Positions 33,948-41,845 of a stretch of 64,000 bases of DNA are shown here, one piece after another. The notes under the pieces were generated by a model. It ran no database searches and was not told the DNA's origin. It worked only from the letters and a program-made list of their open reading frames with translations. The DNA is taken from the NCBI GenBank assembly GCA_026707405.1, contig JAPOWW010000007.1, forward strand, positions 209,749-273,748, read 5' to 3'. How positions within the stretch are numbered: the first letter of the stretch is position 1; each line of letters starts with the position of its first letter. The translations under genes and the position numbers were made by a program. The stretch comes from Chloroflexota bacterium (GTDB lineage Bacteria; Chloroflexota; UBA11872; VXNJ01).

Positions 33948-34328
33948 TTACTCTCCTCCGATGGCGCAGAGTTCCGCATCCACGATCGTGCGCGCCGCGT
34001 CCGCCGATGCGTATACCCAGAACATCTTCATCGGACTCTCGCTGCTGGCGTTGCTGTACCGGTGCGGCACGTCCGCCTGGACGACAGACGTGTCAAGTGG
34101 TGTCAGCAGCGTGCGTCGTCCGTCCACGTCCAGATAGGCCTCGCCGGCCAGGATGGTGACCGATTCCTCGCAATCGTGTGTATGACACGCCAATCCGGCA
34201 CCAGGTCCGAACGTGGCCATGCCGGAGTGCAGCGCGGTGGCCCCCACTGTTTCGTGACTGAGGACCTTCACGTCGATACCGGGTTCCATCTCGAACCACT
34301 CAGCCTCTTCATTTCGAATAACAGCCAT
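33948..34328 (-). CDS. Cupin-domain protein
   Basis: 126 residues. The single cupin barrel has motif 1 C-H-T-H-D-C-E-E-S-V-T-I-L-A-G-E-A (His, His, Glu metal ligands) and motif 2 D-V-P-H-R-Y. An ATG with GGAG upstream starts the gene. Small cupins like this bind a metal and may be dioxygenases, isomerases or sensors. The neighbouring sugar-acid genes suggest a role with sugars or keto acids, but no reaction can be assigned. Confidence 0.8.
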   Translation of the reverse strand: MAVIRNEEAEWFEMEPGIDVKVLSHETVGATALHSGMATFGPGAGLACHTHDCEESVTILAGEAYLDVDGRRTLLTPLDTSVVQADVPHRYSNASSESPMKMFWVYASADAARTIVDAELCAIGGE

Positions 34329-34466
34329 GGACGCTCCGTTGCCCTTGCGATTGTGAGTTCGCCGCTGAAGCCGGCGCCTGGGTTTTGCGCCGCATCAACC
34401 CAAAGAATCTACTGAAGTTTAGGCGATGGTCACCCATCACATCGGGTGAACTGTCGTCGGCGTTGA

Positions 34467-34472
34467 TATACT
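34467..34472 (+). promoter_or_regulatory. -10 element (extended) of the tRNA-Ser genes
   Basis: TATACT preceded by TGA (TGN extended -10) lies 27 nt upstream of the first tRNA. No strong -35 is visible, as is common with extended -10 promoters. Confidence 0.45.
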
Positions 34473-34499
34473 CGGCTTTCGGCAGGTGCACCTTTTCAC

Positions 34500-34587
34500 G
34501 GAGAGGTGCCCGAGTGGTCATAAGGGGTCCGTCTCGAAAACGGATAGGCGCTGAAACGCCACGTGGGTTCGAATCCCACCCTCTCCG
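34500..34587 (+). tRNA. tRNA-Ser(CGA)
   Basis: 88 nt forming a full type II cloverleaf. The acceptor is GGAGAGG/CCTCTCC, the D stem CCC/GGG, the anticodon stem TCCGT/ACGGA with loop CTCGAAA (anticodon CGA at 34535-34537). A long variable arm has GGCG/CGCC, and the T arm is GTGGG-TTCGAAT-CCCAC. The discriminator base is G. CCA is not encoded. It reads UCG codons. Confidence 0.97.
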
Positions 34588-34631
34588 CCGGCTTTAGCGT
34601 TGTGGCCTGGCCGCACCTGTCCACTCGAAAC

Positions 34632-34716
34632 GGAGAGGTCGCATAGTGGCCTAGTGCGCGCGCCTGGAAAGCGCGTAGGGTGAAATCCCTCGTGGGTTCG
34701 AATCCCACCCTCTCCG
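34632..34716 (+). tRNA. tRNA-Ser(GGA)
   Basis: 85 nt type II cloverleaf with the same acceptor (GGAGAGG/CCTCTCC) and T arm as the tRNA 44 nt upstream. The anticodon stem is CGCGC/GCGCG with loop CTGGAAA (anticodon GGA at 34666-34668). The variable arm has AGGG/CCCT. Discriminator G, no encoded CCA. It reads UCC/UCU codons. Probably co-transcribed with tRNA-Ser(CGA). Confidence 0.97.
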
Positions 34717-34791
34717 CCCGGCGGCTTCAAGCGGAGTCGCGTCGCCATCAGGCGACAGAGCTACCCAATGTGCGGCAAGGACTAATCGCCG

Positions 34792-35193
34792 ATGGCCGAG
34801 ACGACCGCCGGCGACATCCTGTCACCCCATACTCACCAGATTCGAGACTTGACCCAGCGCCTGCGAAAACTGGTCAAGCAGGCCGTCCCGAGAGCCACCG
34901 ATAAGGTCTCCCCGGGCTGGCATGGATTCGGCTTCCACGATCCTAAAGCGGGCTATTTCTGCGGCGTCTTCCCGCAAATGGATTCCGTGAAGCTCGGAAT
35001 CGAATTTGGCCGGCTGCTGCCGGACCCGCAGGGTCTGCTGCATGGCGACGGCAAGCAGGTACGCTATGTAGTGCTAGCGGGGAGGCGACCCGCTACCGAT
35101 CGATTCGATAACAGACTTGATCGCGGACTCACTCGTGACCGGTATCAGAAGAAACTGACCTTGAAGTCCGCCAGCGGAGGTGATGGAGAGTGA
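34792..35193 (+). CDS. DUF1801-family protein
   Basis: 133 residues from ATG 34792 with AAGGA upstream. R-K-L-V-K-Q-A-V-P-R-A, W-H-G-F-G-F-H-D-P-K-A-G-Y-F-C-G-V-F-P-Q and a G-x-L-L-P-D-P-x-G-L-L-x-G-x-G-K-Q-V-R-Y stretch match the YdhG/DUF1801 family. This is a small iron-uptake/frataxin-like fold of unknown role. The stop overlaps the next GTG (GTGA), so translation is coupled to the amidohydrolase. Confidence 0.75.
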   Translation: MAETTAGDILSPHTHQIRDLTQRLRKLVKQAVPRATDKVSPGWHGFGFHDPKAGYFCGVFPQMDSVKLGIEFGRLLPDPQGLLHGDGKQVRYVVLAGRRPATDRFDNRLDRGLTRDRYQKKLTLKSASGGDGE

Positions 35194-36035
35194 TCATCGA
35201 CACTCATAACCACTTATGGAGTCTCGCGACCTCCGATCTCTATTGGCTCACCCCCGAGCTGCGCGCCGCGGGCGGTCCGTTGGTGCACGATTACCTAGTC
35301 GAGGACATGCGGGCTGCATTCGCCACGGTAGGCGTCGACAGGTCGATTCTGGTGCAGGCGTGGCACGATCCCGACGAGAACGAACGCTGGCTGGAGTTGG
35401 CGAGCGAGACCGACATCATCGCTGGAGTCGTCTCTTATATCGACCTCGAAGGTCCCGACGTCGCCAAGCTGCTTGATAGATTCTCGGCGTATCCGAAGTT
35501 TCGCGGAATCCGCGCCACGGGTCAGGATGTGCCCAACGACGACTGGCTGGCCCGCGCCGACGTCAGAGCCGCGATCGGAGAGCTGGCCTCGCGCGGCGAG
35601 CACTCCCTGGACTTGCTCCTCAACGTCCCCCAGCTAAAGGACGTTCCCCGGCTCGCCGACGAAAACCCCGACCTGCCCATGGTTCTCAACCACCTCGCCA
35701 AGCCGCAAACTTCGGAAGAAGGCTATTTCGAGCCGTGGGCCGCCCTGATGAACCCCCTCGCGGACATTCCCAACCTTGAGTTCAAGATTTCCGGAATGCT
35801 CACCGAAGCCGGGCCGAATCCCGATTCGGCAACCCTCCGGCCCGCCGTTCAATTCATGATTGAAACGTACGGCTTCGAGCGGCTGATGTGGGGAAGCGAC
35901 TGGCCTGTGTCTCTGTTGGCCGGCAGCTACAAGACCAACTTCGAGGTCACCATGGGTGCGGTCGGGACCATGACCGACTCGCAACGCGCACTGCTGCTCG
36001 GCGGCAACGCCAAGCGGTTCTACAGAGTCGTCTGA
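35190..36035 (+). CDS. Amidohydrolase family 2, sugar-lactonase-like
   Basis: 281 residues from GTG 35190. M-I-I-D-T-H-N-H-L-W carries the first metal-binding His pair. L-N-H-L-A-K-P and the late M-W-G-S-D-W-P-V-S-L complete the barrel signature of COG3618, which includes L-rhamnonolactone, L-fuconolactone and pyrone-dicarboxylate lactonases. It would open a sugar lactone to the aldonate, upstream of the dehydratases at 29.5-32 kb. GTGA overlap with DUF1801. Substrate inferred from family and context. Confidence 0.85.
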   Translation: MIIDTHNHLWSLATSDLYWLTPELRAAGGPLVHDYLVEDMRAAFATVGVDRSILVQAWHDPDENERWLELASETDIIAGVVSYIDLEGPDVAKLLDRFSAYPKFRGIRATGQDVPNDDWLARADVRAAIGELASRGEHSLDLLLNVPQLKDVPRLADENPDLPMVLNHLAKPQTSEEGYFEPWAALMNPLADIPNLEFKISGMLTEAGPNPDSATLRPAVQFMIETYGFERLMWGSDWPVSLLAGSYKTNFEVTMGAVGTMTDSQRALLLGGNAKRFYRVV

Positions 36036-36072
36036 CGGTCTCAGCCGCCGGTTCGACGGTCGGCGGCCAGAC

Positions 36073-37080
36073 TCAGGCTGGCTCTGCCCCCAGTGTGACG
36101 AATCGCCGCTCGCGGCTGGACGTGTAGACGGCGTGCGCCATTTCCACGGCTTTCCAGCCATCGCGCGCATTGCCTAAGGGTTGGCGGCCCTCTTCAATAG
36201 CCGCTAGAAACTCCAGCCAGTCGAGCCTCCAGGAGTCCTGGAACGGCTCGTGAAAGTGTCGCTCCTCGACCTCGATTTCTTCCCAATCGCTACTCCGGCG
36301 GGCGATCCGAATGTGCGCCGATCTATCTATCGCTATCGAGCCCCGCTCGAAGAAAATCTCGACCGAGAAGAAAATCTCCCACTGATTCCAGCTTGCGTGG
36401 ACCTGGGCGATTCTGCCGTCCGCCGTGCGAAACAAGCCGAATCCGTTGTCTTCGACTGGCGCGATGTCTCGCCAGAAGGTATTGACGGCGAAACCACACG
36501 CCTCGACGAAATCGCCCATGAACCACCTGCAAATGTCCAGCACATGGACGCCGTTATCCAGAAATGTCCCGCCGCCGGAAATCTCAGGCTGGACAAACCA
36601 GCCTTTGTCTATGGGACCTGTACCTTTGTGGCCGTACCGGCATCGCATCCACAAGATCGAGCCGAGCTCACCCGAATCGGCGATCTTGCGGGCGTGCAGG
36701 ACCGCCGGATAGTGCCGGTGGTTGAATCCGGTTTTCAATGTGCGGCCAGTCCGTTTCGCGGCCACATGCACCTCTCGCGCCTCATCCGGAGTCCTGGCCA
36801 GCGGCTTCTCGCAAAGGACGTTCTTGCCGGCTTCCAGCGCCGCGATGCTTGCGGGGGCATGAATGTCGTTGGAGGCGGAAACGATCACCGTGTCGATCTC
36901 CGGTGACTCCGCCACTTGCCGCCAGTCGGTTGTCGCCTCGGCTCCGTATTCCCCGGCCAGGAGCGCCGCACGGTCGACTAGGGCATCACCTACAGACACA
37001 AGCTCGGCGCCGGGCGTATTGGCCACGAGCGCGGCCCTTCTGCCCCCGACTACCCCGGCTCCTATCAAACCAACTCTCAT
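36073..37080 (-). CDS. Gfo/Idh/MocA-family NAD(P)-dependent oxidoreductase
   Basis: 335 residues from ATG 37080, chosen because GGAG lies 5 nt upstream and the Rossmann strand MRVGLIGAGVVGGRRAA begins at once. The open frame upstream to 37131 crosses a hairpin. V-L-C-E-K-P-L-A-R-T is the family's catalytic Lys motif. The substrate domain contains W-M-R-C-R-Y-G-H-K-G and a D-I-C-R-W-F-M-G-D region. It oxidises or reduces a sugar or inositol derivative. It converges with the amidohydrolase gene, with 37 bp between them. Confidence 0.88.
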   Translation of the reverse strand: MRVGLIGAGVVGGRRAALVANTPGAELVSVGDALVDRAALLAGEYGAEATTDWRQVAESPEIDTVIVSASNDIHAPASIAALEAGKNVLCEKPLARTPDEAREVHVAAKRTGRTLKTGFNHRHYPAVLHARKIADSGELGSILWMRCRYGHKGTGPIDKGWFVQPEISGGGTFLDNGVHVLDICRWFMGDFVEACGFAVNTFWRDIAPVEDNGFGLFRTADGRIAQVHASWNQWEIFFSVEIFFERGSIAIDRSAHIRIARRSSDWEEIEVEERHFHEPFQDSWRLDWLEFLAAIEEGRQPLGNARDGWKAVEMAHAVYTSSRERRFVTLGAEPA

Positions 37081-37097
37081 GCTCGCTCCAAAATGAG

Positions 37098-37127
37098 CGA
37101 TCCGGGCCGCTTCTGCGGCCCGGATCG
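37098..37127 (-). terminator. Perfect 13-bp inverted repeat between two minus-strand genes
   Basis: CGATCCGGGCCGC, TTCT loop, GCGGCCCGGATCG. On the minus strand the hairpin begins 17 nt after the stop of the glycosidase-like gene and is followed by GCTCATTTTGG, a short T-run. It likely ends that transcript before the oxidoreductase gene. The T-run is weak, so it could also be a transcript-stabilising structure. Confidence 0.5.
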
Positions 37128-37144
37128 GCACTACTCATTCGGCT

Positions 37145-39076
37145 CTACTTGGGCATAACCTTCAGAGCTTCGTACGCCGGGCGCCCGCTCCCATCCGGTC
37201 GCAAGATACCGAACCCGTATTTCTCGTCGGTCGGTCCTACCACCTGCTGGAAGTTCAGGTTCCACACGATCATGTGAGTCACGTAAGGGAATTCCGCTTT
37301 GACCTTCTGAAACGCCCTCACAAGGAAATTGGCCTGGTCTTGCTCGGAGTTGTACTGAGAGTACTCATATCCCGTCACGATCTGGGTCACCGGAGTGGAG
37401 CTCCAGCCGAATTCCGTAAACCAGATCGTCTTGTTCGGATCGCCCTTTGACGTCATGATCGCCTTCAACTCCGCGAATCGGTTGAAGAAGAAGCTCGGAT
37501 GCCCGGTCCAGCCCCAAACGCTCCGGTTCTGCCCTCCCAGCGTGTCGTCCGGGTGGTTGGGACCGCCGTTCGGATGGACGCCCAGAGCATCGAAGTAGTT
37601 CTTCACGTCGGGAAACTCCTCGTAGACCCGCCGCACATAGGTGGCGTCGTCAATCGCGATGTTGGGGTCATTCACGCCTGTGGGCGTTGGCGCTCCGAAG
37701 ATAACCACCACCGACGGATCGACCGACTTGACCGCCTCGTAACCGGCCTTGAGCAGTTGTCCGTATTTACGAATTGCGTCTGGGCCAAGGTACCCCCATT
37801 CGTGATTGAGATTGGCCTCGTTCCAAACTTCGACGGCCTGAACCTTGCCCTTATAGCGTTGCATTAGCGCCGTCATAAAAGGCTTGATGTCGGCCACGTT
37901 CGCGGGAGGCCCGTGAGTGGCTCCCGGCGGTCTCGCCCACGCCGGCGCGGCAACCACGCTCAGCATCAACTTGATCCCGCTCCGCGAAGGAGCCGTCAGG
38001 GCATGGTCATACTTAGTCCAATTGAAAACGCCTCGTTGAGTTTCGATTTCCTCCCATCGAACCTGCTGCTTGGTCCAGTTGAACCCGGCCTCGACAATCT
38101 TGCTGACTGCATGGTCGGCCCGACGGTCGTCGTCCACTAGATGCGCTTGCATTCCGTAACCCTGCAAGCCTTGTGGCAGGATCAGCGGTGCGGGAGCGGG
38201 TCCCGTGGAAACTGTCGGGAGAGGAGTTGCGGTCGGAACGGGGGTGGCCGTTGGCACGGCTGTCGGAACAACCGTCGGAACAGGCGTCCCCACGGGCGTA
38301 GAGACGGAGGTTGCGGTCACCGTGGTAACTGGCACTCCGGTCCTTGCCTGCTCAATCGATATCGGTGTTACGGCTGCTCCCGATATGACGCCGAACTCCT
38401 TCATGAGGTCACCGGTGTTGGCAAGTACCGCGACTCCTTTAGGGCCACCACCTCCATCCTCGGTCCAGACCTGGAAAACCTGGCGCTGCGCCCGCAGCAC
38501 TTGCACGGGACCGTAAACGGCGTAGGAGACCGGAAGTCCGTAGAGGTTTAACCAGTTGGACTCCTGAAGGAACCGTTGCTTGATTATGGGGTTCTGGTCC
38601 AGGAGCCTGAGATGATTCTGCACAATCGCGTCGAAGCCGGCCGGTGTCGTGGGGTCATGCAGCGCGTCTCCCGGCAGCGCTGCATGTGGGGGCGTTTGTC
38701 GAACCAATCTCAGCACCCCGTCCAAGCCCGCGTGATGCATCTCATCCAGGATGTTCAGGAAATTGAAGCCCCTCTTGCCGGGGTCCCACTGCAACACAGC
38801 CTTCTGAAAAGCCTGCGTGGTGAACCCCTTGAATTGGAACCTGTGGGAGATCGGGTATCCGATCTCATCCAAGTTGAACTTCTGAAACTCGGTCCAGAAA
38901 GGGATGCCGCCATCGTCGGTAACGGCGAAGCCGTTCCCCGTCTCCTGACCCGTCTGCCGGAAAAAGCGGCCATTCGGCAGCGATTCCTCGTCGGGCAGAT
39001 CGGCGGCCGTGGCTACCGAGGCCGCAACCAGAACCACCAAAGACACCAGAAGCCCTGCTCGGATCAGTCTCCCCAT
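37145..39076 (-). CDS. Exported clan GH-A glycosidase-like protein with Thr/Pro stalk
   Basis: 643 residues from ATG 39076 (GAGGAAGG lies 8 nt upstream). A signal peptide (R-A-G-L-L-V-S-L-V-V-L-V-A-A-S-V-A-T-A) is followed by an unknown N-terminal domain (~20-240). Then comes a V-P-T-A-T-P stalk (~255-295) and a TIM barrel. V-E-V-W-N-E-A-N (near 417) holds the likely acid/base Glu and W-F-T-E-F-G-W-S-S (near 553) the nucleophile, as in GH5/GH39-like clan A enzymes. It probably acts outside the cell on a polysaccharide. Specificity unknown. Confidence 0.8.
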   Translation of the reverse strand: MGRLIRAGLLVSLVVLVAASVATAADLPDEESLPNGRFFRQTGQETGNGFAVTDDGGIPFWTEFQKFNLDEIGYPISHRFQFKGFTTQAFQKAVLQWDPGKRGFNFLNILDEMHHAGLDGVLRLVRQTPPHAALPGDALHDPTTPAGFDAIVQNHLRLLDQNPIIKQRFLQESNWLNLYGLPVSYAVYGPVQVLRAQRQVFQVWTEDGGGGPKGVAVLANTGDLMKEFGVISGAAVTPISIEQARTGVPVTTVTATSVSTPVGTPVPTVVPTAVPTATPVPTATPLPTVSTGPAPAPLILPQGLQGYGMQAHLVDDDRRADHAVSKIVEAGFNWTKQQVRWEEIETQRGVFNWTKYDHALTAPSRSGIKLMLSVVAAPAWARPPGATHGPPANVADIKPFMTALMQRYKGKVQAVEVWNEANLNHEWGYLGPDAIRKYGQLLKAGYEAVKSVDPSVVVIFGAPTPTGVNDPNIAIDDATYVRRVYEEFPDVKNYFDALGVHPNGGPNHPDDTLGGQNRSVWGWTGHPSFFFNRFAELKAIMTSKGDPNKTIWFTEFGWSSTPVTQIVTGYEYSQYNSEQDQANFLVRAFQKVKAEFPYVTHMIVWNLNFQQVVGPTDEKYGFGILRPDGSGRPAYEALKVMPK

Positions 39077-39104
39077 CAAGACACCCTTCCTCACGACTGA
39101 GATT

Positions 39105-39118
39105 CGTTCAATTGAACG
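39105..39118. promoter_or_regulatory. 14-bp perfect palindrome in the 5' leader of the glycosidase-like gene
   Basis: CGTTCAATTGAACG lies between the promoter at 39152-39180 and the ribosome site, about 30 nt into the predicted transcript. A symmetric site of this size is typical of repressor operators. The regulator is unknown. Confidence 0.4.
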
Positions 39119-39151
39119 CTCAGCTCAGCCCGGCGTTATCCCTACCGTTGG

Positions 39152-39180
39152 AATCTAAGCGCCTCGGCGCGGCAGGTCAA
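39152..39180 (-). promoter_or_regulatory. Sigma70-type promoter of the glycosidase-like gene
   Basis: On the minus strand TTGACC (39175-39180), a 17-bp spacer, and TAGATT (39152-39157). The leader to ATG 39076 would be about 70 nt. Confidence 0.65.
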
Positions 39181-39266
39181 ACACGAGGCCGCCCTTCCGG
39201 TCCCGTCGACGCCGCGACTGCGCTAGCAACGCCGACGGCGAACCGGTGGACTGGCTGCCTTGTGTC

Positions 39267-40451
39267 TCAGTCAAGAGCCACAAACGCCCGTCCCGTCCCG
39301 ACGATGTTCGGGTCGAAGACGAACAAGAGCCCCTCCGCGTCCGACGGCACCTCGAATCCGACCTGGCCCCGCAGACTCTCCCCGGCCGCCAGCTCGCCGT
39401 CAGGCGTCGTTCCGCCGCCCGCGGTTGCTGCCAGGAGGTTTACCGCGAAGTACAGTCCGGTCTCATCCTTCAACGACATCTGAAGCAGCGAGGAGACAGC
39501 AACGCTCTCGTCGCGCGTGTTCTCCAGCGTCACGTCGACAATCACGAACTCGTTCCCCTCAGCCGGCTTGAGGAAGTCGGAACCTGCTGACGATTCGACA
39601 CTGTTCACGACCAGCGTGAAGTCCCCGATCTCGACGATGTCCCCAAGCGCGAACGCCTCCGGAGCAATCTCCCCCGGTAGCTCCGCCGGCGGGTCAAGCG
39701 AAATCGGCGAGTCGCCGAGCTCGATGAACACCTTGCCCGTGCCGAGCAGGTTCGGTTCGAAGACGAACACCAGCCCCGAGGCATCCTCTGGAACCTGGAA
39801 CCCAATCTTCCCGCGAATCTTCTCGCCGGCCGCCAATTCACCGTCTGGCGACCCCTCCGTTACCGCCGACTGCGCGCCGATATCCAGGGTGTATTGCTGG
39901 TCAGTGGAGTCCTTCAGCGACATCTGGAGCAGAGTCGACACCGCCGCTGGAGAGTCGTCCTGGTTAACAAGTACAAGCTCTACCGCAACGAACTGATTGC
40001 CTTCAAGAGGCTGAAAGAGGTCGTGCGTCACCGTCTCCCAACCGAGCGCGACGAGTGCAAAGTCGCTGATCTCGATTATGTCGCCCACCTTATACGATTC
40101 AGGTTCGGAGGCGGCCTCTGTCGGAGCTTCGGTCGGCTCCGGTGTCGGCGTCGGAGCCTCGGTTGGTTCTTGGGTAGGCTCCGGCGTAGCCGTGGGCGCT
40201 TCGGCGGGAGCCTCGGTCGCCTCTTGGGTAGGCGCCGGCGTTGCCGTGGGCGCTTCAGCCGCTTCTTTCGTCTCCGCCGGCGCGGCTGTTGGGGCTTCCG
40301 TCGCCGCCTCCGTCGCTTCCGGTGCCTGAGTAACCTCCCCTACTTTCGTCGCTTCGGCCTGCTCACCGCACTCCGCGCCAACCAGCAAAACCGCCAGCGC
40401 AACCATCAATCCCGCAAGCGCAAAACCGTTAACACGCCGCATAAAGCCCAT
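39267..40451 (-). CDS. Exported protein with two tandem DUF4352-like domains
   Basis: 394 residues. A hydrophobic N-terminal segment (~8-27) ends in V-G-A-E-C; the Glu before Cys makes a lipobox doubtful. A T-E-A-P-T-A-T-P stalk (~40-118) leads to two ~120-residue beta-sandwich repeats. Both contain G-D-I-x-E-I-x-D-F, a G-N-x-F-V-x-V-x-V strand, S-x-L-L-Q-M-S-L-K-D, G-E-L-A-A-G-E and V-F-x-P-N. These features fit DUF4352-type immunoglobulin-like domains of surface proteins. Function unknown. Confidence 0.75.
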   Translation of the reverse strand: MGFMRRVNGFALAGLMVALAVLLVGAECGEQAEATKVGEVTQAPEATEAATEAPTAAPAETKEAAEAPTATPAPTQEATEAPAEAPTATPEPTQEPTEAPTPTPEPTEAPTEAASEPESYKVGDIIEISDFALVALGWETVTHDLFQPLEGNQFVAVELVLVNQDDSPAAVSTLLQMSLKDSTDQQYTLDIGAQSAVTEGSPDGELAAGEKIRGKIGFQVPEDASGLVFVFEPNLLGTGKVFIELGDSPISLDPPAELPGEIAPEAFALGDIVEIGDFTLVVNSVESSAGSDFLKPAEGNEFVIVDVTLENTRDESVAVSSLLQMSLKDETGLYFAVNLLAATAGGGTTPDGELAAGESLRGQVGFEVPSDAEGLLFVFDPNIVGTGRAFVALD

Positions 40452-40546
40452 ACAAATACCCCAACCTCATTGAAATCTCGAAAAAACGTTGTCAAACGAT
40501 TACAGCGGCATGGTGCGACACACCGTCTTTGTTCGGTTGTTGTTCG

Positions 40547-40576
40547 ATTATAGATGCGGCACGCGCGGCCGGTCAA
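40547..40576 (-). promoter_or_regulatory. Sigma70-type promoter of the DUF4352-like gene
   Basis: On the minus strand TTGACC (40571-40576), an 18-bp spacer, and a perfect TATAAT (40547-40552). It leaves a leader of ~90 nt before ATG 40451. It is the best consensus match in the window. Confidence 0.7.
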
Positions 40577-40678
40577 CCGCCCGGCGGCCCGTTTCTTCCC
40601 ATTGCTTTTTGCTTTGGGATCAAACGGTCCGGAGCGGTCTCCGGCCGCGGAGGATTCCCGAGACCTCTAACGCAGAGG

Positions 40679-41845
40679 CTAGTCCAAGCCTACCGGCTCG
40701 GGTCGCGGCTGGAGGGGTGCGCTCAGAATCAGCCGTTCGCCGTTGCGGTCCACTGTGAACTCCACGGTGTCTCCAACCGGAATCGCAAATACTTTCTCAC
40801 CCAGCTCGAATCCGTGGCGGAGCGAGTCTCCGTTGATCGCGAGAATGATGTCGCCCGGCTGAATGCCAGCCGCTTTTGCCGTCGAATCGGCCACCACTTC
40901 AGCGATGTATGCCCCACGATCAGACTTCAGATTGCGCTGGACAACCACGTCCTCGTCTACCGGACGGAACGATACCCCGAGGTATCCATGCTGCGTGCGG
41001 CCTTCCGTAACGAGTGAGTCAAGATGCTGCTTTATGTGTGATACCGGAATTGCAAATCCGATGCCATCGGCGCCGTCCTCACGGCCCGTGTTCATGCCTA
41101 CTACCTGCCCTATTCGGTTCAACAGCGGCCCACCACTGTTACCGCTGTTGAGAGCGGCGTCTGTCTGAATCATGCCAATCAGATCGATTCGTAGTTCGCC
41201 GGATTCCGTTGCTACTCGATTCGGGAACCGTCGTCCCTTTCCGCTGACTATCCCCTTGCTGACCGTACCCTCGAAGTTGCGTAGTGGACTGCCTATGGCC
41301 AGGACTGTGTCGCCCGTTCGCAGCGTCGTTGAATCCCCCAGCGGGAGAATCGGAAATGGTCCGCCTTCGACTTTCAAAATCGCCGTATCCATGTATGGAT
41401 CGCGGCCGATGACCTCGGCGCGCTTGAACTCGCCGTTGCTCAGAATCACGCGCAAGTTTTCGCGGTCGTCTATGACGTGATTGTTCGTAAGCAGGAACCC
41501 GTCTGGACTGAAAAAGAACCCCGACCCGGCCGATACCGGCCCCCGCGGAGTTCCGCCCTCGCTCGGAAAGTCGCCTTGACTAAGACCGAAGATCGTCACC
41601 ACTGCGGGCAGCGATCGCTCGATCACGTCTTGAATCTGTTCAGTTTCCTCCTCCAAAAACCGCGTGGCAATCTGTCGGGGCGCGGCGGCCGGCTCCGATA
41701 CATATTCCACAACCTGAGGCGAAGGCTCTGAACTGGCCCCGGCGAGGTAACCTCCCAAAGTGCCGGCGCCGGCAGCGAGCAGGATGGCTGCGAAGAGGAT
41801 TACGTAGAAGTGGCTGGGCAGCCTGAAAGTGGTTGGATGTTGCAT
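40679..41845 (-). CDS. HtrA/DegP-type membrane-anchored serine protease with PDZ domain
   Basis: 388 residues from ATG 41845 (AGAGAG 6 nt upstream), not the GTG seven codons earlier. One N-terminal membrane helix (~12-35) is followed by a trypsin-like domain with His123 (T-N-N-H-V-I-D), Asp153 (Y-M-D-T-A-I-L) and Ser237 (G-N-S-G-G-P). A single PDZ domain occupies ~285-380 (G-Y-L-G-V-S-F-R, A-G-I-Q-P-G-D-I-I). HtrA proteases degrade misfolded envelope proteins. The gene has its own long upstream region. Confidence 0.93.
   Translation of the reverse strand: MQHPTTFRLPSHFYVILFAAILLAAGAGTLGGYLAGASSEPSPQVVEYVSEPAAAPRQIATRFLEEETEQIQDVIERSLPAVVTIFGLSQGDFPSEGGTPRGPVSAGSGFFFSPDGFLLTNNHVIDDRENLRVILSNGEFKRAEVIGRDPYMDTAILKVEGGPFPILPLGDSTTLRTGDTVLAIGSPLRNFEGTVSKGIVSGKGRRFPNRVATESGELRIDLIGMIQTDAALNSGNSGGPLLNRIGQVVGMNTGREDGADGIGFAIPVSHIKQHLDSLVTEGRTQHGYLGVSFRPVDEDVVVQRNLKSDRGAYIAEVVADSTAKAAGIQPGDIILAINGDSLRHGFELGEKVFAIPVGDTVEFTVDRNGERLILSAPLQPRPEPVGLD

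Noticed and set aside
34385..34597. 70-codon plus-strand gene
   Set aside because: It runs across tRNA-Ser(CGA), so it cannot be a normal gene.
34500..34716. Integrated element at the tRNA-Ser genes
   Set aside because: No integrase, no attachment-site duplicate and no change in base composition on either side.
37081..37131. N-terminal extension of the Gfo/Idh/MocA protein
   Set aside because: The extension is encoded by the 13-bp hairpin, and a ribosome site fits ATG 37080.
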